A stretch of 64,000 bases of DNA, from the NCBI GenBank assembly GCA_004020365.1, contig SAQR01000012.1:1-64000 (forward strand), given 5' to 3'. Each line of letters begins with the position of its first letter. Position 1 is the stretch's first letter. Positions 52,160 to 60,643 of this stretch are shown one piece after another. Source of the stretch: Mesorhizobium sp. (GTDB lineage: Bacteria > Pseudomonadota > Alphaproteobacteria > Rhizobiales > Rhizobiaceae). Both the position numbers and the translations under genes were made by a program. The notes under the pieces are model-generated. The model was not told where the DNA came from. It ran no database searches and saw only the letters and a program-made list of their open reading frames with translations.

Positions 52160-53755
52160 ATGAAGGTGACAGCATTGATCAGAAAAGACAGACGCCCGAA
52201 TGTTCTCCTGATCACCTGCGACCAGTGGCGCGGCGACTGCCTGTCGGCAGCAGGCCACAAGGTGGTGCGAACGCCGAATGCCGACGCGCTCGCCGCCGAG
52301 GGTGTGCTGTTTCGACAGCACTTTGGCGGCGCGGCGCCGTGCTCGCCGGCACGCGCCTGCCTCTACACCGGCCTTTACCAGATGAACAACCGCGTCTGCC
52401 GCAACGGCACGCCGCTCGACGCCCGCCATGGCAACATCGCGCTCTCGGCACGCAGCCTCGGCTATGATCCGACGCTGTTCGGCTATACCGACGTGTCGCC
52501 CGATCCGCGCATGCTGGCGCCAGGCGACCCGCGGCTGAAAAGCTATGAAGGCGTGCTGCCCGGCTTCACCGTGCGCCAACTCCTGCCGGAGCACCAGAAA
52601 CCGTGGCTGTCATGGCTCAAAGCGCGCGGCATCGATAGCAGCGCCGGCTTTCCCGATATCCATCGCCCAGCCGACGAAATCGTCGGTGCTGCGACGGACA
52701 GCGCCGTGACCAACGCACCGCCTGTCTACTCGAAGGACGAGACCCCAGCCGCCTTCCTGACCGGCGAATTCGTCCGTTGGCTTGGCGAACAGGAGCGCGG
52801 CACACCGTGGTTCGCGCATCTTTCCTTCCTCAGCCCGCATCCGCCCTTCATCGTGCCGGAGCCCTACAACAGCATGTACGATCCCGCCGAGGGTCCGGCT
52901 TTCCGCCGCGCCGCGAGCTGGCAGGCCGAGGCGCAGAGCCATCCCTACCTCGCCTATGGACTTGACCAGCAGCAGCGGGCAAATTTCCGCCCCGGCGCCG
53001 AGGGCAAGGTGCGCGACTGGGGCGACGACAATTTTGCCCAAATCCGCGCGCTCTATTACGGCATGATCTCGGAAGTCGACGCGCAGCTTGGCAGGATCTG
53101 GCAGGCGGTCAAGGCGGCGGATGCCTGGGACGACACCATCGTCGTGCTGACCTCTGACCATGCCGAGATGATGGGCGACCATTTCATGCTGGGCAAGGGC
53201 GGCTTCTTCGACGGCAGTTTTCATATTCCGCTGATCATCCGCGACCCCCGTCGCCGCAAGGCGGCCGGCGCGACCGTCGACCGCTTCACCGAAGCGGTGG
53301 ACATAGCGCCGACATTGCTCGACCTGCTTGGCGAGGTATCCCCGTCGCATCTCGACGGACAATCGCTGAAGCCGTTCCTGGATGCCCGGGAACCGGGCAA
53401 TTGGCGCGAGGCCGCGCATTGGGAGTTCGATTTCCGCTCGGTTGCCGACGGTGATGCCGAGCGCCATTTCGGCATCGGTCCGCGCCAGTGCAATCTGGCC
53501 GTCATTCGCACGAAACAATTCAAATATGTACATTTCGGCGGTGGTCTGATGCCGCTGCTGTTCGACCTGGAGCAGGACCGGGACGAACTGACCAATGTCG
53601 CTGCTGATCCGGCCTATCTGCCGGTCCGGCTGGAGCTTGCCGAAAGGCTGCTTGCCTGGCGGGCCGAACATCTCGATCAGTCGCTGGCGCTTGCCGAACT
53701 GACCGAGGATGGCGTGGTCGGCCACGTCGCAGGCCTGCCACCTTTCCAGTCATGA
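52160..53755 (+). CDS. Phosphonate monoester hydrolase / sulfatase-family enzyme
   Basis: A 531-residue alkaline-phosphatase-superfamily enzyme. The formylglycine site is APCSPARACLYTG (Cys about 61, in the C-x-P-x-R pattern modified by a maturase). Metal ligands occur in LLITCDQWRGD and LTSDHAEMMGDH. The whole layout, including YDPTLFGYTDVSPDPR and a C-terminal KYVHFGGGLMPLLFDLE, closely follows rhizobial and Burkholderia phosphonate monoester hydrolases, so that activity, with promiscuous sulfatase action, is favoured over choline sulfatase. No signal peptide is seen. A strong terminator follows. Confidence 0.87.
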   Translation: MKVTALIRKDRRPNVLLITCDQWRGDCLSAAGHKVVRTPNADALAAEGVLFRQHFGGAAPCSPARACLYTGLYQMNNRVCRNGTPLDARHGNIALSARSLGYDPTLFGYTDVSPDPRMLAPGDPRLKSYEGVLPGFTVRQLLPEHQKPWLSWLKARGIDSSAGFPDIHRPADEIVGAATDSAVTNAPPVYSKDETPAAFLTGEFVRWLGEQERGTPWFAHLSFLSPHPPFIVPEPYNSMYDPAEGPAFRRAASWQAEAQSHPYLAYGLDQQQRANFRPGAEGKVRDWGDDNFAQIRALYYGMISEVDAQLGRIWQAVKAADAWDDTIVVLTSDHAEMMGDHFMLGKGGFFDGSFHIPLIIRDPRRRKAAGATVDRFTEAVDIAPTLLDLLGEVSPSHLDGQSLKPFLDAREPGNWREAAHWEFDFRSVADGDAERHFGIGPRQCNLAVIRTKQFKYVHFGGGLMPLLFDLEQDRDELTNVAADPAYLPVRLELAERLLAWRAEHLDQSLALAELTEDGVVGHVAGLPPFQS

Positions 53756-53790
53756 AAAAGCCCGCGCCGTTGCCGGCGCGGGCCTCTTTC
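53756..53790. terminator. Bidirectional rho-independent terminator
   Basis: GCCCGCGCCG pairs with CGGCGCGGGC around TTGC, with AAAAA on the left and TCTTT on the right. It separates the convergent phosphonatase and PRC-barrel genes. Confidence 0.9.
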
Positions 53791-53803
53791 GTCATTGGCG
53801 CAA

Positions 53804-55261
53804 CTAGCGCATCATCATGCGCTGGGTGTCGCGGTTTTGCGCATATGTGGCCTTGTCATAGGGGGCCTGCGCCTCAAGCTGCTCCTTGGTGAAGTTGGTG
53901 TAGAGATAGCGGTTGCCATCCTTGTCGGTCATGAATTTAAGGTTTTCCATGCCGATCGCCACTTCCTTCTCGCCAACCCCGAGGAAACCGCCGACGTCGA
54001 TGATGACGGCGTCGACCTTCTTGTCGCCCGTCAGCACGACGTCACCAATCTCGCCAAGGTTGACATCGTTGGCGCCATAGACGGTGGTTCCAACCAAATC
54101 CTCGGACCGGATTTTGTCGACCGGCATTTCGGTCAGCGCGGACTTGTCGATCGCCGCGGTCTGCGTCTGGTCGGGGGTGGCGTCAGGCGTTGCTGCAGCC
54201 GGAGCCTCGGCTGTCTTGTCCGCCGGTGCCGGAGCAGCGGGTTCAGGCATTGCCGCCGGAGCTTCCGCCGTCTTGTCCGCCGGTGCCGGAGCAGCGGGTT
54301 CAGGCGTTGCCGCCGGAGCTTCCGCGGTCTTCTCCGCCGGTGCTGGAGTGACAGCAGGGGTGGTGGTCACCGGCGCCGGCGTCGCCGCGTCAGTCGATGC
54401 GGTTGTCGCCGGGGCGGGATCATAGGGCCTGCGGTCGAACTCCGGCAGCGCCTCCAGATCCTCTCTCGTGGTCTCGGCCACTAGCCAGCGATCGCCATCC
54501 CTCTCCGCCCACTTGGCCTTGTCGAACTGATAGGCGACATTCTTTTCGCCAATCTCAAGGAAGCCGCCGACGCCGATGATCAGCGACTCGGCCTTGCCAT
54601 CCTTGGCCAGCACGATGTCGTTCACGTCACCGATGTTTTGAGCGTCGTCGCCCGTGCCGTTGTAGACGGTTTCGCCGATGATATTGGTGGCAAGGTTACC
54701 GTCGGCACGCTTCACGGGTTCGGCCGGAGCCGGTTCGACCGGAGCCGCCGGAGCGTTCTGTGCGGTGGTATCGGTCGTGCCAGAAGGGGCCGGAGGAGCC
54801 GTAGCCGTGGTGTCGGTGGCCGCAGGAGGCGGATCGTAAGGCCTGCGGTCGAAGTCCGGCTGAGCCATCAACTCATCCTTTGTAGTTTCGGCGATCAGCC
54901 AGCGGTCGCCACCCCGTTCGGCCCATTGCAGCTTGCTGTAGTCGAATGTGACATTCTTGGCGCCGACGCCAAGAAAGCCGCCAACGCCGATGACGACGGA
55001 TTTCGCCTGACCGTTTTCATCGAAGACGACATCACTGACATTACCGATATTCTCGGCATCGTCGCCTGTGCCATTATAGACCGATTCACCGACTATGTTG
55101 GTTACCAGGCTGCCCTCGGCACGTGGAACGGGCGCAGCCGGAGCGGTCTCCTGGACCGCCGGATCCTGGGTCGGCGCCGGGGTTGTGGCCTCCTGCGCAT
55201 GCGCACCGGTCGCAATCAACGCTGCCAGTGCGGTGGTGGTTAAAAGGGTGCGGATCATCAT
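53804..55261 (-). CDS. Exported protein with three PRC-barrel domains
   Basis: A 485-residue protein with a Sec signal peptide (MIRTLLTTTALAALIATGAHA). Two nearly duplicated PRC-barrel units (NIVGESVYNGTGDDAENIG at about 55 and NIIGETVYNGTGDDAQNIG at about 190) and a third, more distant one (LVGTTVYGANDVNLGEIGDV, about 388) are joined by Pro/Ala/Thr-rich linkers; the long one holds a 19-residue repeat. PRC barrels occur in ribosome-maturation and photosynthetic proteins and in many stress-induced rhizobial proteins of unknown role. An EcfG promoter sits at 55336-55360. Confidence 0.88.
   Translation of the reverse strand: MMIRTLLTTTALAALIATGAHAQEATTPAPTQDPAVQETAPAAPVPRAEGSLVTNIVGESVYNGTGDDAENIGNVSDVVFDENGQAKSVVIGVGGFLGVGAKNVTFDYSKLQWAERGGDRWLIAETTKDELMAQPDFDRRPYDPPPAATDTTATAPPAPSGTTDTTAQNAPAAPVEPAPAEPVKRADGNLATNIIGETVYNGTGDDAQNIGDVNDIVLAKDGKAESLIIGVGGFLEIGEKNVAYQFDKAKWAERDGDRWLVAETTREDLEALPEFDRRPYDPAPATTASTDAATPAPVTTTPAVTPAPAEKTAEAPAATPEPAAPAPADKTAEAPAAMPEPAAPAPADKTAEAPAAATPDATPDQTQTAAIDKSALTEMPVDKIRSEDLVGTTVYGANDVNLGEIGDVVLTGDKKVDAVIIDVGGFLGVGEKEVAIGMENLKFMTDKDGNRYLYTNFTKEQLEAQAPYDKATYAQNRDTQRMMMR
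54195..54350. repeat. 57-bp tandem repeat in the PRC-barrel gene
   Basis: About 2.7 copies starting at 54195, 54252 and 54309. They encode a 19-residue unit with KTAEAPAA and PEPAAPAPA. Copies one and two are almost identical, suggesting recent duplication in the linker between the second and third barrels. Confidence 0.85.
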
Positions 55262-55335
55262 AATCCTCCTCGAGCGTTATTTCGTTTACGCCACGAGTCG
55301 CCGGGTGGAGATTGGTCGCGGCGTTACACATTCAC

Positions 55336-55360
55336 AACGTCGTGACCGCGCCGTTGTTCC
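55336..55360 (-). promoter_or_regulatory. EcfG-type promoter for the PRC-barrel gene
   Basis: On the minus strand GGAAC-N16-CGTT matches the alphaproteobacterial general-stress promoter exactly. The -10 element is 74 bases from the ATG at 55261. Confidence 0.85.
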
Positions 55361-55455
55361 GACACCATGGCGAGCGTCGTGAAAAAACCACCCGAATCGC
55401 GCTCAACCATGCGTTTGGCCCTGGTGAGATTGGCCTGTATTTTCGTTAGAGCTGC

Positions 55456-55480
55456 GGAACTTTTTTTCAGCCGCCCCGTT
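55456..55480 (+). promoter_or_regulatory. EcfG-type promoter for the lipid-kinase-like gene
   Basis: GGAAC-N16-CGTT with seven T's in the spacer. The -10 ends 71 bases before ATG 55552. It is divergent from the promoter at 55336-55360. Confidence 0.85.
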
Positions 55481-55551
55481 CCAGCCTGTGGCTGGGTCTG
55501 TCCTGGCCGATGATTATGCAATGGCTGCCAAAAAAAAAACGGAGCGGGGGA

Positions 55552-56472
55552 ATGCGATTTGCGGCGGTGCTGAATCAGGAGGGCGGCACCTTGCGAACGA
55601 TTGATCTCTCCGCCTTCACCGACCGAATGCGCCAGACATTGGAGGCTGCAGGTCACTGCATCGATATCGAAATCGTTGCCGGCAGGGACATCGTCGCAAC
55701 GCTGGACCGCATCGCTTCCAGGCAAGGTGTCGACATTGTGCTGGCCGGTGGCGGCGACGGCACTATTTCGGCCGCGGCGGCGCGGTTGATGGGCAGGAAG
55801 AAGGCACTTGCCATTCTACCGGCTGGCACGATGAACCTGTTTGCACGCGGGCTCGGCATCCCACAGACCCTGGACGCGGCCGTGGAATCCTTTGCCGACG
55901 GCGAGGTGATCGCAGTCGATATGGCAACCGCCAACGGCAAGCCGTTTGTGCATCAGTTCTCGATCGGCATGCATGCCAAAATGGTTCAGCTTCGCCAGGC
56001 CATGGCGTTTGGCTCGCGGTTGGGCAAGATGCGGGCTTCAGTGAAGGCTGCCTGGGCGGCGATCAACAACCCGTTGGCAATGAAGGTGACGCTGACCATC
56101 GGCGAAGCCGAGATCGTGACGCGCACCACCGGCATCGCCATCACCAACAATCTGTTCGGTGAGGGCCATCTGCCCTATGCCGACAATCCCGCCGGCGGCG
56201 TGCTCGGCATCTATGTCACGGTGGCGCGGCGGCGTGGCGAACTGGTCAGGGTTCTCTTCGACATGGCGCGCGGCAAATGGCGCGACAGTGAGCACGTGGA
56301 AATCCACCAGGCCGACCGGGCCGTTTTGAAAGTCCACTCGGCAGTCAAGAAATTCCGCGCCGTCATGGATGGCGAGTTGGTCAGGCTTGACCGCGAAACC
56401 ACGATCGAAATCCATCCTGGCGCGCTGAACGTTCTCGTTCCGGCGCGCGCTGTCCAGGCGAAGGCCGCGTGA
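55552..56472 (+). CDS. Diacylglycerol-kinase-family lipid kinase
   Basis: A 306-residue protein with the diacylglycerol-kinase catalytic domain. The nucleotide loop is VLAGGGDGTISAAAARLM (about 61-78), followed by LAILPAGTMNLFARGLGIP. Family members phosphorylate diacylglycerol or sphingoid bases at the membrane. ATG 55552 has GGAG and GGGGGA just upstream; the alternative at 55510 would read through a run of ten A's. An EcfG promoter precedes it, implying stress-induced lipid or phosphatidic-acid turnover. Confidence 0.88.
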   Translation: MRFAAVLNQEGGTLRTIDLSAFTDRMRQTLEAAGHCIDIEIVAGRDIVATLDRIASRQGVDIVLAGGGDGTISAAAARLMGRKKALAILPAGTMNLFARGLGIPQTLDAAVESFADGEVIAVDMATANGKPFVHQFSIGMHAKMVQLRQAMAFGSRLGKMRASVKAAWAAINNPLAMKVTLTIGEAEIVTRTTGIAITNNLFGEGHLPYADNPAGGVLGIYVTVARRRGELVRVLFDMARGKWRDSEHVEIHQADRAVLKVHSAVKKFRAVMDGELVRLDRETTIEIHPGALNVLVPARAVQAKAA

Positions 56473-56501
56473 TGCATCCCGGCATAGTCGATCGGAAGGC
56501 T

Positions 56502-56702
56502 TCAGCCTCTGGGAATCTCGCCCTGTTCATTCCTGGGAAGCTCGCCCTGTTCGGTTGTCGACGTCTTGTCAATCAAGTTGCCGTAGATTTCCGCGATGCC
56601 CCAGGCGATAAACGCCAAAAGCAGCGCGGCGATCAGGATACGGAAAGTGTGCCACCCCCAGCGTCCCTGGCGGGCTTTGTCTTCAGGAACGATCTTGGGC
56701 AT
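56502..56702 (-). CDS. Small single-helix membrane protein
   Basis: A 66-residue protein with one central helix (TFRILIAALLLAFIAWGIAEI) and a repeated tail motif (EQGELPRNEQGEIPRG). I do not recognise a family. An exact EcfG promoter at 56775-56799 makes it a general-stress gene, giving a leader of about 65 nt. Confidence 0.7.
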   Translation of the reverse strand: MPKIVPEDKARQGRWGWHTFRILIAALLLAFIAWGIAEIYGNLIDKTSTTEQGELPRNEQGEIPRG

Positions 56703-56774
56703 GATCGGCCTCCATATCGTTTGGCACCGGCATGTTGGCGCCGGCAGGGCGCGGCTGGCAAAATGTGTTTGGGT

Positions 56775-56799
56775 AACGGTTCCTCAAGGCGAAGGTTCC
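56775..56799 (-). promoter_or_regulatory. EcfG-type promoter for the 66-aa membrane protein gene
   Basis: Minus-strand GGAAC-N16-CGTT, exact. It points away from the HWE kinase gene at 56846, for which no such element was found. Confidence 0.85.
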
Positions 56800-56845
56800 G
56801 GTTTCGGAGCCAGGCAACTGGCCCAGCGCGAATGGCTGCAAGCCG

Positions 56846-58396
56846 ATGCATTTTGGGGGCCTTGTGGATAGCAGGGTAGTGATAAAGCCGAATCTGCCGA
56901 TCGATGTCCTTGGCGTGGTAAGGGCGCAGGACCGGCTTGCCGTACTCCACGGTCTCGATGCACTCGGCACGGCAGCCGATCCCGACTTCGACCATATCAG
57001 CGCTCTTGCCGCCGCGGTGATGCAGGCGCCTATCGCGCTCGTCACGCTGCTCGACCTCGAGCGGCAATGGTACAAATCCAGTGTCGGCCTGGATGAAACC
57101 GAAGCCGCGACCGATACGTCTTTCTGCGCCCATGCCATTGCCGCCGGCGACAAGCCGATGGTGGTGACCGATGCGACCGCAGATCCACGTTTCAGCGCCA
57201 GCCCGCTGGTTACTGGCCAGCACCATTTCCGTTTCTATGCGGGTGCGGCGATTGTGGTGGCCGGCGCCCGCATCGGCACGCTCTGCGTGCTCGACCGCAG
57301 GCCGCGCGCGTCGCCATCTGCCGCCCAGCTCGAACAATTGACGGCGCTCGCCAGCCTCGCCGCCAGCCTGTTCGCATTGAAGAACGCCACCCGCAACGGC
57401 GCCAAGGCCGCTGCGGCACTGGCGCGCGAGGAAAAGCGGCGCGGCATTGCGCTCGATGCCGCATCGCTCGCGAGTTGGGCATGGGATATCCAAAGCGATA
57501 TGATCGAATGCGATGCCCGGTTATCCGAGCTGTTCGACCTGCCGCGCTCGACCCGCCTGAGGGCGCGCGATATCCTTGCCGCCATCGACCCGCGTGACGT
57601 CTACCAGACCGAGACGCGCTTTCGCGACGCGCTGAGCGGCGGCGACGATTATTTTGGCGAATACCGCGTCAAGGGCTTCAGTCCGCCGCGCTGGCTCGCT
57701 ACGCGCGGCCGGGTCATCGAGCGCGACGGCGACGGCAAGCCGACGCTGATCTTCGGCGTCAACTACGACATCACCGAACGCAAGCTCGGCGATGAGCGGC
57801 AGCGGCTGTTGCTGCGCGAGCTGAACCATCGCGTCAAGAACACGCTGGCGACCGTGCAGGCGCTAGCGACGCAGACAGTTCGCCATGCCCGCCAGCCGAG
57901 CGATTTCCTCGACGCCTTCAGCGCCAGGCTTCAGGCGCTGGGCGCCGCCCACAGCCTGCTGTCCGACCGCGAATGGCGCGGCATCGGCATCCGCGAACTC
58001 GTGCAGATCGAGGTCAAGCCGTTCGACACCGCCGATCAGCCGCGCATGACGATCTCAGGCGCCGATCTGCTGCTTTCGCCCGACCAGGCAGTCGGGCTTG
58101 GCCTGATCCTGCATGAACTGGCCAGCAACGCCCTGCAACACGGAGCGCTGTCGGCGGCTTCGGGCAAGGTCGATCTCGACTGGAAGGCACAGGGGCGGAA
58201 AGGCGCTCGGCGCCTGGTGCTGACCTGGCGCGAAAGCGGCGGGCCTGAAGTTGCCTCGCCAGAACGCCACGGCTTCGGTTCGATCCTGATCCGCCGCAGC
58301 CTGGCCAAGGTCATCTCCAGTGAAGTGACCCACGAATTCCGGCGGGAAGGCGTGTTCGCCGAAATATCGATGCCGCTGGAGGATCTGCCGAAGTGA
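56846..58396 (+). CDS. HWE-family histidine kinase (GAF-PAS)
   Basis: A 516-residue soluble sensor kinase. A GAF domain (about 25-180; LVTLLDLERQWYKSSVGL) and a PAS domain (about 205-310) precede the HWE kinase core: the phosphorylated His in RELNHRVKNTLATVQALA (about residue 327), LILHELASNALQHGAL, and the WxE motif in LVLTWRESGGP. Such kinases commonly feed PhyR in alphaproteobacteria, and the phyR locus is 2.7 kb away. The start is uncertain: GTG codons at 56864 and 56879 are also possible. Confidence 0.9.
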   Translation: MHFGGLVDSRVVIKPNLPIDVLGVVRAQDRLAVLHGLDALGTAADPDFDHISALAAAVMQAPIALVTLLDLERQWYKSSVGLDETEAATDTSFCAHAIAAGDKPMVVTDATADPRFSASPLVTGQHHFRFYAGAAIVVAGARIGTLCVLDRRPRASPSAAQLEQLTALASLAASLFALKNATRNGAKAAAALAREEKRRGIALDAASLASWAWDIQSDMIECDARLSELFDLPRSTRLRARDILAAIDPRDVYQTETRFRDALSGGDDYFGEYRVKGFSPPRWLATRGRVIERDGDGKPTLIFGVNYDITERKLGDERQRLLLRELNHRVKNTLATVQALATQTVRHARQPSDFLDAFSARLQALGAAHSLLSDREWRGIGIRELVQIEVKPFDTADQPRMTISGADLLLSPDQAVGLGLILHELASNALQHGALSAASGKVDLDWKAQGRKGARRLVLTWRESGGPEVASPERHGFGSILIRRSLAKVISSEVTHEFRREGVFAEISMPLEDLPK

Positions 58397-58503
58397 CGGC
58401 TCGACCATTGCTTTGATCCCGAACCGAAGGTCCGCGTCAGGGGAAAGCGGAACCCCGTTTTCGGATCAGTGCCAACAACAAGAAGAAGAAGAACCGCTTC
58501 GAG

Positions 58504-58968
58504 CTATTTCGCTTCGCCGTCATCCGGATCGTCGGCAGCGGGCTTTGTATTCTCGCGGTAGATGGCGTAGGCGGCGAGTGCAATCGCCGGGGCGAGTATG
58601 GTGCCGAGGCCGCCTTTCCCCTTGAGTAGCGCCGGCAGCGCGGCGAGCGCCGCCGTGATGCCGACCGCCTTGAGATCGGCAGTGCGCCTCCGCACCCGGC
58701 GTTGGGCGCGGGCGCCAGCCGACAGCCTATGGACGAGCAGAAGGAGACCTGCGATCGCCAGGAAGCCGACCCCGAATCCAAGGCAGGCTGCCATCGGCCC
58801 GTAGTGACCGGCCACCCAGACATAGGCCGCTCCGACGAGGAAACCGAGGCCGCACAGTGCTGCAAGTGCCGCGAGCGCGTAGACGATTGCAGCCCTGCGC
58901 GCCCGGCGCACGGCTGCAACGGCTTCACCCGAGGCGAGGCCCGAGATCAACGATGCCAGCATTCCCAT
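58504..58968 (-). CDS. Membrane protein, phage-holin/YqjE-like
   Basis: A 154-residue protein with two long N-terminal helices (AAIVYALAALAALCGLGFLV, then MAACLGFGVGFLAIAGLLLL), a basic loop and another hydrophobic part (TILAPAIALAAYAIY). The arrangement is like YqjE/holin-superfamily proteins that travel with YqjD-like genes. It is 11 bases downstream of the YqjD-like gene and would share its EcfG promoter. Confidence 0.7.
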   Translation of the reverse strand: MGMLASLISGLASGEAVAAVRRARRAAIVYALAALAALCGLGFLVGAAYVWVAGHYGPMAACLGFGVGFLAIAGLLLLVHRLSAGARAQRRVRRRTADLKAVGITAALAALPALLKGKGGLGTILAPAIALAAYAIYRENTKPAADDPDDGEAK

Positions 58969-58979
58969 CTGGGGAGAGA

Positions 58980-59306
58980 CTAGCGGCGCGCGAGGAGGGC
59001 GAACAGAAAGCCGACGCCTGCCGCAATTGCCAGCGACGTCACCGGCTTTTCGCGCACGCTCGCCACCACTTGCGCTTCGATATCCTTGGCGTTGCTGCGC
59101 ATATTCTCAAAGGCTGCTTCGCCTTGGGCGCGCAATTGCTCGACTCCTTCCGCAGCAACGCGACGAGCAGCCCCGTAACCATGTTGGCCGGTCTCGGCCA
59201 GCTGTTCGGTGAGTTTCTGAATGTCGACTTTCAGCTGCCTGATGTCGTCTTCAAGCTCCGAATTCGACCGGCTTTCGTTCGGGGACTTTCCTGCGGCAGT
59301 CGCCAT
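58980..59306 (-). CDS. ElaB/YqjD/DUF883-family protein
   Basis: A 108-residue protein with a long coiled-coil N-terminus (LEDDIRQLKVDIQKLTEQL), a central amphipathic region (ENMRSNAKDIEAQVVASVRE) and a single C-terminal helix ending ALLARR. This matches ElaB/YqjD proteins, C-tail-anchored inner-membrane proteins that bind ribosomes in stationary phase in E. coli. First gene of a two-gene operon with an exact EcfG promoter 31 bases upstream. Confidence 0.85.
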   Translation of the reverse strand: MATAAGKSPNESRSNSELEDDIRQLKVDIQKLTEQLAETGQHGYGAARRVAAEGVEQLRAQGEAAFENMRSNAKDIEAQVVASVREKPVTSLAIAAGVGFLFALLARR

Positions 59307-59336
59307 TGCTTGACTCCTTGCGTTTGCTCGGGTCGA

Positions 59337-59361
59337 AACGTCCGACCCACCCCAAGGTTCC
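59337..59361 (-). promoter_or_regulatory. EcfG-type promoter for the YqjD-like operon
   Basis: Minus-strand GGAAC-N16-CGTT, exact; the -10 element is 30 bases from the ATG at 59306. Confidence 0.88.
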
Positions 59362-59543
59362 GAAATCGGAACAAGCCCATGAGAGGATGTTTGCGCGTGT
59401 GAGTCCAGCCCGACCCGGACATTCCGGGACCGGCGTTCAGATCAGCGGTCGGAGATCCTCGCTCAAGCCTCCCCGCGGTTGGACTTTCGGATCGCCTCTT
59501 AGAAGAATCGAGAGTCCGATCGTCCGCGACGGGCATGTCTTTT

Positions 59544-59590
59544 TTAGATGACAGGCTGCCAAATAACTTTAGGTGACAGGAAGCCAAATA
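59544..59590. repeat. Two 22-bp imperfect direct repeats upstream of the response regulator
   Basis: TTAGATGACAGGCTGCCAAATA at 59544-59565 and a copy with three changes at 59569-59590; period 25 bases. They lie 65 bases before the response-regulator start and may be a regulator-binding pair. Confidence 0.5.
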
Positions 59591-59654
59591 GAGATCATGA
59601 CTCCTCTATCCCTTGCGCTCCCTATTCCCTGGCGCCCCACGGAGACATCGCCAC

Positions 59655-60035
59655 GTGCCCCCATTGCTGGACGGATTGCGGATTCTTGTTCTGGAGGATG
59701 AATTCCTGATCGCCATGGATGTCGAGCAGCTTTGCCGCGACTATGGCGCCGGCGATGTTGTCGTCGCCCGCGATCTGGCTGAGATCGATCGGCAGTGCAT
59801 TGCCTCGCGATTCGACGCGGCCATCGTCGACCTCATGCTGGGCGGCACTTCGACACTCGATTTCGCTTCGCGGCTGCGCGAATCGGGCGTGCCTTTCGTC
59901 TTCGCCTCAGGCTATTCCGAGATGGACGAAATCAAGGTGACGTTTCCGGATGTCAGATTGGTCACCAAGCCCTATTCGGGAGACGATCTCGTGGAGGCAG
60001 TGGCGTCGGCGTGCGGGCGCGGACCAGTTGTTTGA
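59655..60035 (+). CDS. Single-domain response regulator, FATGUY-like
   Basis: A 126-residue stand-alone receiver. Acidic residues in VLEDEFLIAMD, phosphoacceptor Asp in AAIVDLMLGG and Lys in VTKPYSG are intact. The PFVFASGYSE segment resembles the PFxFATG motif of the FATGUY group (SdrG, MrrA), which relay phosphate between HWE/HisKA2 kinases and PhyR in other alphaproteobacteria. Its place between such a kinase and the phyR locus fits that role. The GTG at 59655 begins the domain. Confidence 0.85.
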   Translation: MPPLLDGLRILVLEDEFLIAMDVEQLCRDYGAGDVVVARDLAEIDRQCIASRFDAAIVDLMLGGTSTLDFASRLRESGVPFVFASGYSEMDEIKVTFPDVRLVTKPYSGDDLVEAVASACGRGPVV

Positions 60036-60088
60036 TGTCTTGAAACCGGAGCCCGATTACCCGGTCCCACATTACCGGTGATCCGTAT

Positions 60089-60640
60089 TCAGGCGGCGTT
60101 CGATCCCGTCACCTGAGCCGAGATCGCATCCGGGCCAAACTCGTCGTCGCCGGAAATCTTCAGGATTTCCTGCAGCCGCGTGCGGGCGCGGCTGACGCGA
60201 CTCTTGATCGTTCCGACCGCACAGCCGCAAATTTCGGCGGCTTCCTCGTAGGAAAAGCCCGAAGCGCCGATGAGGATGATGGCTTCGCGCTGGTCCTCTG
60301 GCAATTGCTCGAGCGCGCTACGAAAGTCCTTGAGGTCGAGCTGGCCGTGCTGGGCCGGATGGACGGCTAGCCTGGCGGTCATGATGCCGTCGCTGTCCTG
60401 CACCTCGCGGCCGCGCTTGCGCATCTGCGAATAGAACTCGTTGCGCAGGATGGTGAACAGCCATGCCTTGAGATTGGTGCCCGGCTCGAAGCTCTCATGC
60501 TTGTCCCACGCCTTCACCAGCGTTTCCTGCACCAGATCGTCGGCCTTGTCGGCGTTTTGCGTCAATGACACGGCAAAGGCCCGCAGGCTCGGAATCGAGG
60601 CGAGCAAATCCGTCTTGAAGCTCTGGGAGACGGCCGCCAT
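60089..60640 (-). CDS. ecfG: General stress ECF sigma factor EcfG
   Basis: A 183-residue ECF sigma factor. Region 2 holds DKADDLVQETLVKAWDKHES and LKAWLFTILRNEFYSQMRKR, and region 4 EDQREAIILIGASGFSYEEA with GTIKSRVSRARTRL. It directs RNA polymerase to GGAAC-N16-CGTT promoters. NepR holds it inactive until phosphorylated PhyR binds NepR. It lies 3 bases after nepR in the same operon and is thus autoregulated through the promoter at 60941-60965. Confidence 0.95.
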   Translation of the reverse strand: MAAVSQSFKTDLLASIPSLRAFAVSLTQNADKADDLVQETLVKAWDKHESFEPGTNLKAWLFTILRNEFYSQMRKRGREVQDSDGIMTARLAVHPAQHGQLDLKDFRSALEQLPEDQREAIILIGASGFSYEEAAEICGCAVGTIKSRVSRARTRLQEILKISGDDEFGPDAISAQVTGSNAA

Positions 60641-60643
60641 GCC

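Noticed and set aside
54195-54350. Regular repeats that could suggest a CRISPR array
   Set aside because: The repeats are contiguous and in frame with no unique spacers; they encode a Pro/Ala linker.
59366-59390. Possible tenth EcfG promoter on the plus strand (GGAAC at 59366)
   Set aside because: At 16-17 bases downstream the sequence is GTTT/TTTG, not CGTT.
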